A stretch of DNA of 12,458 bases from CAYTRP01 sp964625145. GTDB taxonomy: Bacteria; Sumerlaeota; Sumerlaeia; SLMS01; JAHLLQ01. Below the pieces are notes generated by a model that had not been told where the DNA came from, searched no databases, and saw only the letters and a list, made by a program, of their open reading frames with translations. This document shows positions 7,024 to 12,458 of the stretch, piece by piece. The DNA lies in contig CAZVAQ010000100.1 in the NCBI GenBank assembly GCA_964625145.1, positions 1-12,458 on the forward strand, given 5' to 3'. The number at the start of each line of letters is the position of its first letter. Position 1 is the stretch's first letter. Made by a program: the position numbers and the translations under genes.

Positions 7024-8440
7024 CCTTCACCGCGCCAGCGGTGAGCCCTTGCATGATGTACTTCTGCAGGCCGAAGAAGATCACTGTGATGGGGAGGAGC
7101 GAGAAGCAAGCTCCGGCCATGATGAGTTCCCACTCGGTGGCGTTCTGTCCGCGGAATTGCTGCAAGCCCACGGGCAGGGTCATCGTCGCCACATCGCCGG
7201 TGTTCACGATCAACTGCCACAGGAAGTTCGACCATTGTCCCACGAAGACCAGCACGAACAGCGTGACCATGATGGGCGTGCAGATGGGTAGGACGATGCC
7301 CGCGAAGACCTGCCACTCGCGGGCGCCGTCGATGCGCGCGGCGGCAAACAAGTCCTTGGGAATCTGCGAGACATACTGGCGCAGCAGGAACAGGCCGAAC
7401 ACATTCGCCAGGTGCGGCACCACCATTCCTTGGTAACTGTTCAACCACCCCATCTTCAGCGTGATGCTGAACTGCGGCACCATGTAGATCATGCCGGGGA
7501 CAAGCATCGACGCGAGCAGGACGCCAAAGATCGCCTCGCGATGATGGAACTTGTGCACCGCGAAGGAGTAGCCCGCCAGGGTGCAGATCAGCACGGTCAG
7601 CAGGCCAGCCGATGTCGCCACAATAAGCGAGTTCATGAAGAAGCGGCCGAAGTTGAACGTCTCGCTGGTGAGAATCGTGCGGAAGTTTTGCAAGGTGTAG
7701 AGCTCCGCCATCGCCTCCGACAGCGTCCGGCGCACCTGCACGCGCACGCCGACTCTGCCGCGCGTTTCGCCGCGCAATTGTCCCGCATACCGGCCGGGTG
7801 TCGTTTCCTCCAGTACGGCACTCGCGCCGCTGTCCAGCACCACACGCACGCGCGAGTCCTCCTCGGCCGCGACGCGCACCTGGATCATTCCGTCGGGAGA
7901 AGCGCTCGCGACGAACACGCTGTCCACGGGTGCGGACAGTCCCGGCGATTGCACCATGCGCACATTCCATCCATCGATGAGCATGGCATTCGGCTCGATG
8001 ACGGGTTCGTCGCCTCCAACGATGAAGCGGTACTGGACCGCGGAGCTGGCCAGTGGGCCGACCGCCGCCACCCACACGCCACCGGGTAGGCGCTGCATTT
8101 CGATGCGCGACTCCTCGCCGTTGACCTCCAGCTCAACCGTCGTGGCGTTGGGATTCGTGTATTCGATGTGCGCCCACCGCTGGCCCGCCGCGATGAGGGG
8201 GACCGTGTAGGATGAATCCAACGTGTCGGGAATGCTGACGGTCATCTGCGGCAGGAACTGCAGGCGAAAGGCCGTGCCGCGTGTCTTCAGTCCTGTCAGG
8301 ATCATCCACGCCATCGGCAGCAACACGATGGCCAGCATGATTCCGAGCACCACGATGACGACAGAGTCCTCAAGCCGGCGCTTGGTGAGTGGCTCCATGC
8401 GCTTGCGCGAGTATGGCCACGTGCGGGGGCGCTTCTCCAT
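7019..8440 (-). CDS. MalG-type CUT1 ABC permease with a large CBM48-like extracytoplasmic insert
   Basis: This 473-residue inner-membrane subunit is of the CUT1 sugar-importer family (MalG/ganQ-like), whose members usually have about 270-300 residues. TM1 is at about 26-48. The permease core resumes at about 247 (YTLQNFRTIL, then NSLIVATSAGLLTVL). The EAA loop is at about 366-390 (AAARIDGAREWQ...LP), and the C-terminus GLTAGAVKE matches the conserved MalG tail that contacts the ATPase. The extra residues, about 56-245, lie between TM1 and TM2 and so on the outer face. Residues about 83-160 look like an isoamylase-N/CBM48 Ig-like fold, and about 170-245 form a second beta-rich segment. ATG 8440 is set by GGAGG 5 nt upstream and by its one-base overlap with the MalF-type stop. 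It should pair with the MalF-type subunit and with an ATPase encoded elsewhere. Confidence 0.93.
   Translation of the reverse strand: MEKRPRTWPYSRKRMEPLTKRRLEDSVVIVVLGIMLAIVLLPMAWMILTGLKTRGTAFRLQFLPQMTVSIPDTLDSSYTVPLIAAGQRWAHIEYTNPNATTVELEVNGEESRIEMQRLPGGVWVAAVGPLASSAVQYRFIVGGDEPVIEPNAMLIDGWNVRMVQSPGLSAPVDSVFVASASPDGMIQVRVAAEEDSRVRVVLDSGASAVLEETTPGRYAGQLRGETRGRVGVRVQVRRTLSEAMAELYTLQNFRTILTSETFNFGRFFMNSLIVATSAGLLTVLICTLAGYSFAVHKFHHREAIFGVLLASMLVPGMIYMVPQFSITLKMGWLNSYQGMVVPHLANVFGLFLLRQYVSQIPKDLFAAARIDGAREWQVFAGIVLPICTPIMVTLFVLVFVGQWSNFLWQLIVNTGDVATMTLPVGLQQFRGQNATEWELIMAGACFSLLPITVIFFGLQKYIMQGLTAGAVKE
7706..8275 (-). other. Insert region of the MalG-type permease (about residues 56-245), CBM48-like
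   Basis: The region has no hydrophobic span long enough for a membrane segment and is rich in alternating beta-type sequence. Residues 120-150 (GGVWVAAVGPL, then VQYRFIVGGD, then EPNA) match the order of CBM48/isoamylase-N cores: G-W strand, Y-x-F strand, D/G turn, DPN. The preceding TTVELEVNG corresponds to the V-x-V-x-G strand seen in the GH13 neighbours. The second half (VFVASASPDGMIQVRVAAEE, then a GRYAGQLRG turn) could be a further Ig-like domain. The fold assignment comes from reading motifs only. Confidence 0.5.
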
Positions 8441-8442
8441 CA
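8438..8442 (-). promoter_or_regulatory. TGATG stop/start overlap of the two permease genes
   Basis: The MalF-type TGA (8442-8440) and the MalG-type ATG (8440-8438) share one base. The GGAGG ribosome site lies in the last codons of the upstream gene. This arrangement is typical of translational coupling and suits two subunits needed in 1:1 ratio. Confidence 0.85.
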
Positions 8443-9381
8443 GTCCCTCCCCCCGGCCAGCAGGCGAAAGTTCAGCCACGCCAGGCCAATCGCAATCACC
8501 AGCAGCACAAAGCTGATGGCGGCGGCCTCTCCGTACATCGATTGGTTGAAGATGCTGAACAGGTGCAACCCGCTGGTGCGCGCGCTTTGCAGCGTGGTGC
8601 CGCCGATGGAGACGCTGGTGCCGCCGGTGCCGTCAGTCAGCGCGTATATTTCCGCAAAGGCATTCAGGGCACCGACCATGCCCGTGATCGACAGGAACAG
8701 GATGATGGGGCGAAGTTGTGGCAGGGTGACGAAGAAAAGCTTCTGCCAACGTGTCGCACCATCGACTTCGGCGGCCTCGAACATGGAGGTGGGGATCATC
8801 TTCAGGCTGGTGAGAAAGAGGATCATGCCGAAGCCGGCGTTCTTCAGGATCATCGCAAAGGCGATGGCCGGCAGCGTCAGCCATGGATTGTTCAGGACGC
8901 CTCGCTCAGCCAAGCCGACGAATCCCAGAAGGTCGAGCACGCGCGACACCAGGCCGCCGCCGGGATTGTACAGCATCAGCCAAATGACGCCGACGACATA
9001 GATGTCGAACACGTGCGGCAGGAAAAACCCGCCGCGATAGGCCGCCCAGATGCGTCCTTCGCGGCTGACCGCCATGGCGAGAAAGAGCGAGATGATGATC
9101 CCCGGCGCGATCGTCAGCGCTCCGTAGAAAAATGTCAGCACCACGGACCACAGGAAGACCGGGTCGGTGATGACCTGCGCGTAGTTCGCGAGTCCGACAA
9201 ATTCCATCGTGCCGAACAGATCGTAGAAATCCGAGAAGATCGTCGTGCGATGAACGCTGATCCACAAGCTGTAGAAGAGCGGGTAGCCAATGAAGACCAC
9301 GAACACCGCGATGAAGGGCGCGATGAAGGGAAGCGCGACCAGGTCGTCGCGAAGGGTCGGGCCGTGGGAGTTGGATTTCAT
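8440..9381 (-). CDS. MalF-type CUT1 ABC permease
   Basis: This 313-residue polytopic inner-membrane protein is the first permease subunit of a sugar importer. Hydrophobic spans include PFIAPFIAVFVVFIGYPLFY near the N-terminus, LTFFYGALTIAPGIIISLFLA, and a C-terminal ISFVLLVIAIGLAWLNF. The EAA cytoplasmic loop that docks the ATPase is clear at about 200-222 (MFEAAEVDGATRWQKLF, then TLP). Length and layout are ordinary for the family, and it lacks the large P2 loop of E. coli MalF; the extra extracytoplasmic mass is in its partner instead. ATG 9381 is used. TTG 9387, two codons earlier, sits closer to the SD-like GAGGTGAT and cannot be excluded. It follows the GH13 gene by 15 nt and overlaps the MalG-type gene by 3 nt (1 nt between stop and start). 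Confidence 0.94.
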   Translation of the reverse strand: MKSNSHGPTLRDDLVALPFIAPFIAVFVVFIGYPLFYSLWISVHRTTIFSDFYDLFGTMEFVGLANYAQVITDPVFLWSVVLTFFYGALTIAPGIIISLFLAMAVSREGRIWAAYRGGFFLPHVFDIYVVGVIWLMLYNPGGGLVSRVLDLLGFVGLAERGVLNNPWLTLPAIAFAMILKNAGFGMILFLTSLKMIPTSMFEAAEVDGATRWQKLFFVTLPQLRPIILFLSITGMVGALNAFAEIYALTDGTGGTSVSIGGTTLQSARTSGLHLFSIFNQSMYGEAAAISFVLLVIAIGLAWLNFRLLAGGRD

Positions 9382-9390
9382 GGCCAACGC

Positions 9391-9398
9391 ATCACCTC
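9391..9398 (-). promoter_or_regulatory. Ribosome binding site of the MalF-type gene, built into the upstream stop codon
   Basis: GAGGTGAT on the minus strand is an eight-base match to the anti-SD at the 16S rRNA 3' end. It overlaps the TGA (9399-9397) of the GH13 gene. It ends 3 nt before TTG 9387 and 9 nt before ATG 9381, so its spacing does not settle the start. A ribosome terminating on the GH13 gene would sit on this site, which suggests coupled translation. Confidence 0.6.
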
Positions 9399-11895
9399 AG
9401 CCGCCAACCTTGATGGCAACGCCGGACAACGCGGGAACTTCCAGGCTTACGGAACGCGTGTCAGATTCTACGGCAAGGGCACGCGGCTCACCGAACAGGC
9501 TCTCCGTCGACTGGGGCGCAGCCTCCAAAACCCGCTCCGGCACCGTGACGGTGATGCTCTGCGGTTCGTCGCTGTTGTTCAGCACCACAAGGATGGCCGC
9601 GTCCTTCATGGGTGCATGGCGGAAGTAGGCGTAGGTGTCCTGCTCGTCGGCGGCCAGGGCCGTGGTGAAATCGCCCGTGCGCAGCAGCTCCTCTGAATGA
9701 CGCAGCGCAAACAGTGCGCGGAAATGATCGCGCACGTCGGGCATGATGATGTAGTCGGGACTGTCGTAGGGCATCAGGTCATCCCACCACATGGGCATGC
9801 GTGTGCGCGGGTCGTCGGCACCAAACATGCCGACCTCGGTGCCGTACCAAATCATGGGTGCGCCGATATAGGTGGCCTGGAAGACTGCCATCAGCTTCAT
9901 GCGCTGGTAATGAAGCGGATCGGGGCGCTGATCCATGTAGCCCGGGCCGGAATCCTGGATGCGGTTTCCGCCATCGTAGACCATGTCCGGATTTGCGATG
10001 CGCGAAACCCAGCGATCCGTGTCATGGCTGTCATAGAGGTTCTGCAGCACATAGGTGGAGTTGCGCGGATAGCGAAGGCGCAGGCGCGCGAGTTGCGCGT
10101 CGAATTCGCTGGCGGTGGTCTTCTGCTCGTCGTTGGCAAAATACGGAAAGGCCGCCTTGGCAAACTGGTAGTTCATCACCGCATCGAAGCGGCCGGGCTG
10201 CAGCCATTCCTCCGCGGGATCCCACACTTCACCGACGATGTAGGCGTTGGGGTTGATGCCTTTCACGAGCGCGACCCAATCCTCCCAGAATCCAAACGGC
10301 AGGTGCATCGGCACATCGAGTCGCCAACCGTCGATGCCATCACTGGGATCGCCATCGCCGTTGGGATCCATCCATCGGCGCGTCACATTGAAGATGTGCT
10401 CCTTCAAGGAGGGACTCGCGAGGTCATCGGCCGTCTTGGCGAATTCCGGCAAGCCCATGAAGCCGCCCCAGCCGGAATAGACGAACGGGTCCCAGCTCTT
10501 GACGTCGAACCAATCCGCAAAGGGGGAATTCTGCCGGTTCTTCTGCACGTCGATGAACGCGTGATGATCGTCGCCAACGTGATTCCACACTCCGTCGAGG
10601 ATGACCTTCATGCCGCGCTTGTGGGCTTCGTCGATCAGCTCAACCAGCTTCCGGTCGGATGCGTTCAACTCCCACGTCGCCGGGTCCAGCGCATCGTGGG
10701 TCTGCATGGACTTGGCGAACTCGCCGGCCACGCCATAGCCATCATCGGCGTGCACGTAGGAACGCGCGTTGTACTTGTGGTGGTTGTGCGCCTCGAAGAC
10801 GGGGTTGAAGTAAATCGCCGTGACGCCGAGGTCCCTCAGGTAATCCAGCTTGTCGATGACGCCCTGGAAGTCGCCGCCGTACAACCGCCGGTAGATCGCA
10901 TCGCGCCAGAACGTGCGCCCGCCTTCGTCCTCCCACGGCTGCATGGTGTACCACTCGCTCGTCCACGGATGCGTGGTCTCGATGCGATTGGTGCCGGTTG
11001 TGTGCTCGGGATTGTTGTTGGGATCACCATCGCGAAACCGGTCCACCATGATCTGGTACCAGATGGCATGGCGCGCCCAATCGGGCGTTTGCATGATGCG
11101 GTTGAGATCGAGTGTCAGTTCATGAGCGGCCGTGTCCAGATGCGTTTGGTCGCCGTCGATGGCCTCGAATTGATAAGCCACCGGCTGTGGATCCCATTGC
11201 AGCGCGTGGTAGTGATATTCCCAGAAGTCAAACATCGGATCGGCGGCGGCGAATTGCATCTCCACCGCGGCGCGAGTGCCATCGGCGTTGATCAGGTGCA
11301 GGCGCGCGCCCTCCACATCGCCGCGCAGCGTGCGAAAGCGGATGAGCGCATCGGTGGGCGTGAAGAGGTCGAAGTAGGTCGATTCCTGCGGGCGGTGGTC
11401 AAAGGCAGCTTCCACGAAGAGTCCATCTCCCTGATCGGCGGTGGCGTCGCGCAGGATGGCCGACAGGCCCAGGCGCAGGATGCTGTTGTCGCCACCATAG
11501 CCATCGGGGCGGCGATCGGGATTGTTCGGGTCGGTGACAAAGTTGTCCGTCCCGTGATAATACTTGTAGGAGTACTCCCCGCCGCGAATGCGCGCGGATG
11601 CGGTGTAGGTGCCATCCTCGTCGGGGCCCTCCATGGGCAGGGCCTCGCGGTTCCAGGAATTGAAGTCGCCCACCACGGCAGGGCGGTCGACCGGTCGGCC
11701 GGCATGCCAGAGGAACTGGACGAGATACTCATCGGGCCCGATCTCGTGGACCGCCAGGCTGGGAGGGACGTGGAACTCCACCGGCCGCAGCGTCAGCGTC
11801 TCCTGCCCGGGAATGTGCCCCTGCGCCGGAAGCGTTACCGGCGACGCCGTCAGCAGCGCGGTCAAGAAGGCAGCGGCGGGAATGAGCGGCTTCAC
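9397..11895 (-). CDS. Exported maltodextrin hydrolase, CBM48-like + CBM34 + GH13 (neopullulanase/cyclomaltodextrinase-like)
   Basis: This 832-residue protein starts with the signal peptide VKPLIPAAAFLTALLTA and likely cleavage near PAQ (about residue 24). Residues about 70-140 are a CBM48-like Ig domain (RPAVVGDFNSWN, then YSYKYYHGTDNFVTDPNN). Residues about 159-264 match the CBM34 N-domain of neopullulanase-type enzymes (AAFDHRP, LIRFRTLRGDVEGARL, VAYQFEAIDG). The GH13 barrel, about 277-740, has all four regions: DGVWNH (Asp434), GWRLDV (nucleophile Asp527), GEVWD (acid/base Glu556) and DSHDTD (Asp625). A beta-sandwich C-domain follows. It probably hydrolyses alpha-1,4 links of maltodextrins, cyclodextrins or pullulan outside the cytoplasm; exact specificity cannot be read. 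CBM34 enzymes are commonly cytoplasmic, so the signal peptide is notable. GTG 11895 is chosen because AGGAG lies 6 nt upstream; ATG 11958 would bury the signal peptide. First gene of the cluster. Confidence 0.94.
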   Translation of the reverse strand: MKPLIPAAAFLTALLTASPVTLPAQGHIPGQETLTLRPVEFHVPPSLAVHEIGPDEYLVQFLWHAGRPVDRPAVVGDFNSWNREALPMEGPDEDGTYTASARIRGGEYSYKYYHGTDNFVTDPNNPDRRPDGYGGDNSILRLGLSAILRDATADQGDGLFVEAAFDHRPQESTYFDLFTPTDALIRFRTLRGDVEGARLHLINADGTRAAVEMQFAAADPMFDFWEYHYHALQWDPQPVAYQFEAIDGDQTHLDTAAHELTLDLNRIMQTPDWARHAIWYQIMVDRFRDGDPNNNPEHTTGTNRIETTHPWTSEWYTMQPWEDEGGRTFWRDAIYRRLYGGDFQGVIDKLDYLRDLGVTAIYFNPVFEAHNHHKYNARSYVHADDGYGVAGEFAKSMQTHDALDPATWELNASDRKLVELIDEAHKRGMKVILDGVWNHVGDDHHAFIDVQKNRQNSPFADWFDVKSWDPFVYSGWGGFMGLPEFAKTADDLASPSLKEHIFNVTRRWMDPNGDGDPSDGIDGWRLDVPMHLPFGFWEDWVALVKGINPNAYIVGEVWDPAEEWLQPGRFDAVMNYQFAKAAFPYFANDEQKTTASEFDAQLARLRLRYPRNSTYVLQNLYDSHDTDRWVSRIANPDMVYDGGNRIQDSGPGYMDQRPDPLHYQRMKLMAVFQATYIGAPMIWYGTEVGMFGADDPRTRMPMWWDDLMPYDSPDYIIMPDVRDHFRALFALRHSEELLRTGDFTTALAADEQDTYAYFRHAPMKDAAILVVLNNSDEPQSITVTVPERVLEAAPQSTESLFGEPRALAVESDTRSVSLEVPALSGVAIKVGG

Positions 11896-11901
11896 AAACA
11901 A

Positions 11902-11906
11902 CTCCT
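11902..11906 (-). promoter_or_regulatory. Ribosome binding site deciding the GTG start of the proximal GH13 gene
   Basis: AGGAG on the minus strand is followed by TTGTTT and then GTG 11895. The protein from this GTG begins directly with a basic residue and the signal-peptide core, which supports this start over the in-frame ATG at 11958. Confidence 0.75.
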
Positions 11907-12032
11907 GCGCGGGGGGATGCCGAACTCCTCCACAATTGATCTTCCATGCAGACTGCATCGCGTCGCTGTGTCGAGCAAATTGCGAATGGGCTGGGGGGAA
12001 CAGGATGCGGCGTGCCGGGTGCCGGCCCTATC

Positions 12033-12069
12033 ATTGTAAGCGGGTGAAACTGGTTGGACCGTGCCGGTC
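12033..12069 (-). promoter_or_regulatory. Candidate promoter -10 and overlapping palindrome for the glucan cluster
   Basis: On the minus strand TACAAT (12038-12033) matches the sigma70 -10 at five of six bases, but no good -35 lies at 16-18 nt. The place where a -35 would be is covered by the perfect palindrome GACCGGCACGGTC (12069-12057, arms of 5, spacer 3). That could be an operator or activator site. It would leave a leader of about 130 nt before GTG 11895. Weak evidence. Confidence 0.25.
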
Positions 12070-12137
12070 GCGGACTTTCCAGAATTCGTAATTGCGGTCG
12101 ATTTTTGCCGCAGTTCGCAAAGTGGCTGTTTTCAAAT

Positions 12138-12155
12138 ATCGGCACGGCAGCCGAT
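12138..12155. repeat. Inverted repeat ATCGGC-N6-GCCGAT
   Basis: Perfect 6-bp arms (12138-12143 and 12150-12155) around ACGGCA, in the AT-richer middle of the divergent gap. The left half shares CGGCACGG with the palindrome at 12057-12069 read on the other strand. It could be a protein-binding site; nothing else supports it. Confidence 0.3.
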
Positions 12156-12219
12156 GGAAGTGTAAGCGGTCCAAATCCACCGGCTTGGTATGCTGATGCT
12201 CTTTCAGAATCGCTTTCAC

Positions 12220-12248
12220 TTGACCAACGGACGAAGTGGAGTGACACT
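12220..12248 (+). promoter_or_regulatory. Candidate sigma70-like promoter for the prepilin-like gene
   Basis: TTGACC (12220-12225, five of six to the -35 consensus), a 17-nt spacer, then GACACT (12243-12248, only three of six to the -10). It points toward the TTG start at 12388 and would give a leader of about 130 nt. The -35 overlaps the left arm of an inverted repeat, TGACCAA (12221-12227) with TTGGTCA (12263-12269). Confidence 0.25.
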
Positions 12249-12373
12249 GTCCTCTGGCCCAATTGGTCAGAGATCGTGCCGTTCCGGAGAGCAGCCCATG
12301 TGCGGAGCCCCTGTGGTTGTGTGGCGACGCGGCATTGTGCCGGCGCTGTTGGACGACTCTTCTTGATACCGCC

Positions 12374-12380
12374 GAGGAGG
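12374..12380 (+). promoter_or_regulatory. Strong Shine-Dalgarno deciding a TTG start
   Basis: GAGGAGG is followed by seven C residues and then TTG at 12388. An in-frame TGA at 12364-12366 closes the frame upstream, and the TTG is the only start-type codon after it inside the window. Site and start therefore support each other. Confidence 0.8.
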
Positions 12381-12387
12381 CCCCCCC

Positions 12388-12458
12388 TTGCAGAAGCATC
12401 CCCCCACCAAGCCACGCGGACTGCGCGGCTTCACACTCAGTGGGCTGCTCATCGGCGT
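12388..12458 (+). CDS. Type IV prepilin-like (pseudopilin) protein, N-terminal fragment cut by the window edge
   Basis: Only 23 codons are visible. The peptide starts MQKHPPTKPRGLRG and continues FTLSGLLIG: a short basic leader ending in Gly14, then Phe15, followed by a hydrophobic helix. That is the class III (prepilin peptidase) signal, cleaved between G and F and then N-methylated. The fifth mature residue, nearly always Glu in major pilins and pseudopilins, is Gly here. Glu5-lacking proteins do occur among minor pilins (GspK/PilX-like). It could belong to a type II secretion or type IV pilus system or be one of the abundant H-x9-DG-type prepilins of uncultured phyla; the body of the protein is not visible. 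It is divergent from the glucan cluster. Confidence 0.7.
   Translation, partial: MQKHPPTKPRGLRGFTLSGLLIG

Larger units (their letters stand above)
11896..12387. promoter_or_regulatory. Divergent intergenic region between the glucan cluster and the prepilin-like gene
   Basis: No convincing gene lies in these 492 bases. A minus-strand frame runs through (12415-11729) but has no family motif and overlaps real genes. The stretch 12070-12140 is more AT-rich than the genes, as promoter regions often are. It contains short palindromes, a 9-nt direct repeat TGTAAGCGG (12035 and 12161, starts 126 nt apart), and six occurrences of GTGCCG/CGGCAC. The cluster promoter (leftward) and the prepilin-like gene's promoter (rightward) should both be here. 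Confidence 0.6.

Noticed and set aside
8389..9696. 435-codon plus-strand frame, very rich in His, Asp, Arg and Gln
   Set aside because: Complement of the two permease genes. The odd composition is the expected mirror of hydrophobic codons, not a real charged protein.
9697..12039. 780-codon open frame on the plus strand
   Set aside because: It lies antisense to the GH13 enzyme, whose four catalytic motifs are intact. It has no recognisable domain, and long antisense frames are common in GC-rich coding DNA.
12330..12342. Short palindrome CGGCA-TTG-TGCCG
   Set aside because: Five-base arms with a three-base loop in GC-rich DNA are expected by chance. There is no T-tract, and it lies before a gene rather than after one.
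11729..12415. 228-codon minus-strand frame crossing the divergent gap
   Set aside because: It overlaps the start of the GH13 gene in another frame and the prepilin-like start. It has no family motif and a low-complexity composition, so the gap is better read as regulatory.

Overview
The window looks like a piece of the genome of an uncultivated, high-GC bacterium. Four things point that way: strong third-position G/C in the real genes, a TPR-CHAT protein, a type IV prepilin-like N-terminus at the right edge, and heptanucleotide ATAAAGG/ATGAAGG tandem repeats. I associate such repeats with planctomycete-, acidobacterium- and Sumerlaeota-like genomes. That placement is a guess from style, not from a marker gene.

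Layout. (1) Positions 2-3376, plus strand: the 3' nine-tenths or so of a large TPR + CHAT (caspase-like) protein whose start lies left of the window. (2) Positions 3383-11895, minus strand: one co-oriented five-gene cluster for alpha-glucan use. In transcription order it holds an exported CBM48-like/CBM34/GH13 maltodextrin hydrolase (11895-9397), a MalF-type permease (9381-8440), a MalG-type permease with an unusually large extracytoplasmic insert (8440-7019), a lipoprotein sugar-binding protein (6846-5422), and an exported CBM48/GH13 branching-enzyme-like protein (5329-3383). The first three genes are tightly coupled (15-nt gap, then a TGATG overlap). The last two follow gaps of 172 and 92 nt that carry heptamer repeats. 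(3) Positions 11896-12387: a 492-nt divergent intergenic region with small palindromes and candidate promoters. (4) Positions 12388-12458, plus strand: the first 23 codons of a prepilin-like protein.

How it fits together (inference): the exported GH13 enzymes cut and possibly remodel starch or glycogen outside the cytoplasm. The binding protein captures the oligosaccharides and the MalF/MalG channel imports them. No ABC ATPase and no transcription regulator is present, so a shared MalK/MsmK-like ATPase must be encoded elsewhere. The most unusual feature is the MalG-type subunit. Between its first and second membrane segments it carries about 190 extra residues, including a stretch that resembles a CBM48/isoamylase-N type Ig-like glycan-binding fold. 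The same fold type is seen at the N-termini of both GH13 enzymes in the cluster.

Two nucleic-acid structures also stand out. Inverted heptamer arrays bracket the binding-protein start codon, and one of them lies inside its signal-peptide codons. A 17-bp hairpin spans the stop codons of the convergent CHAT and GH13 genes.
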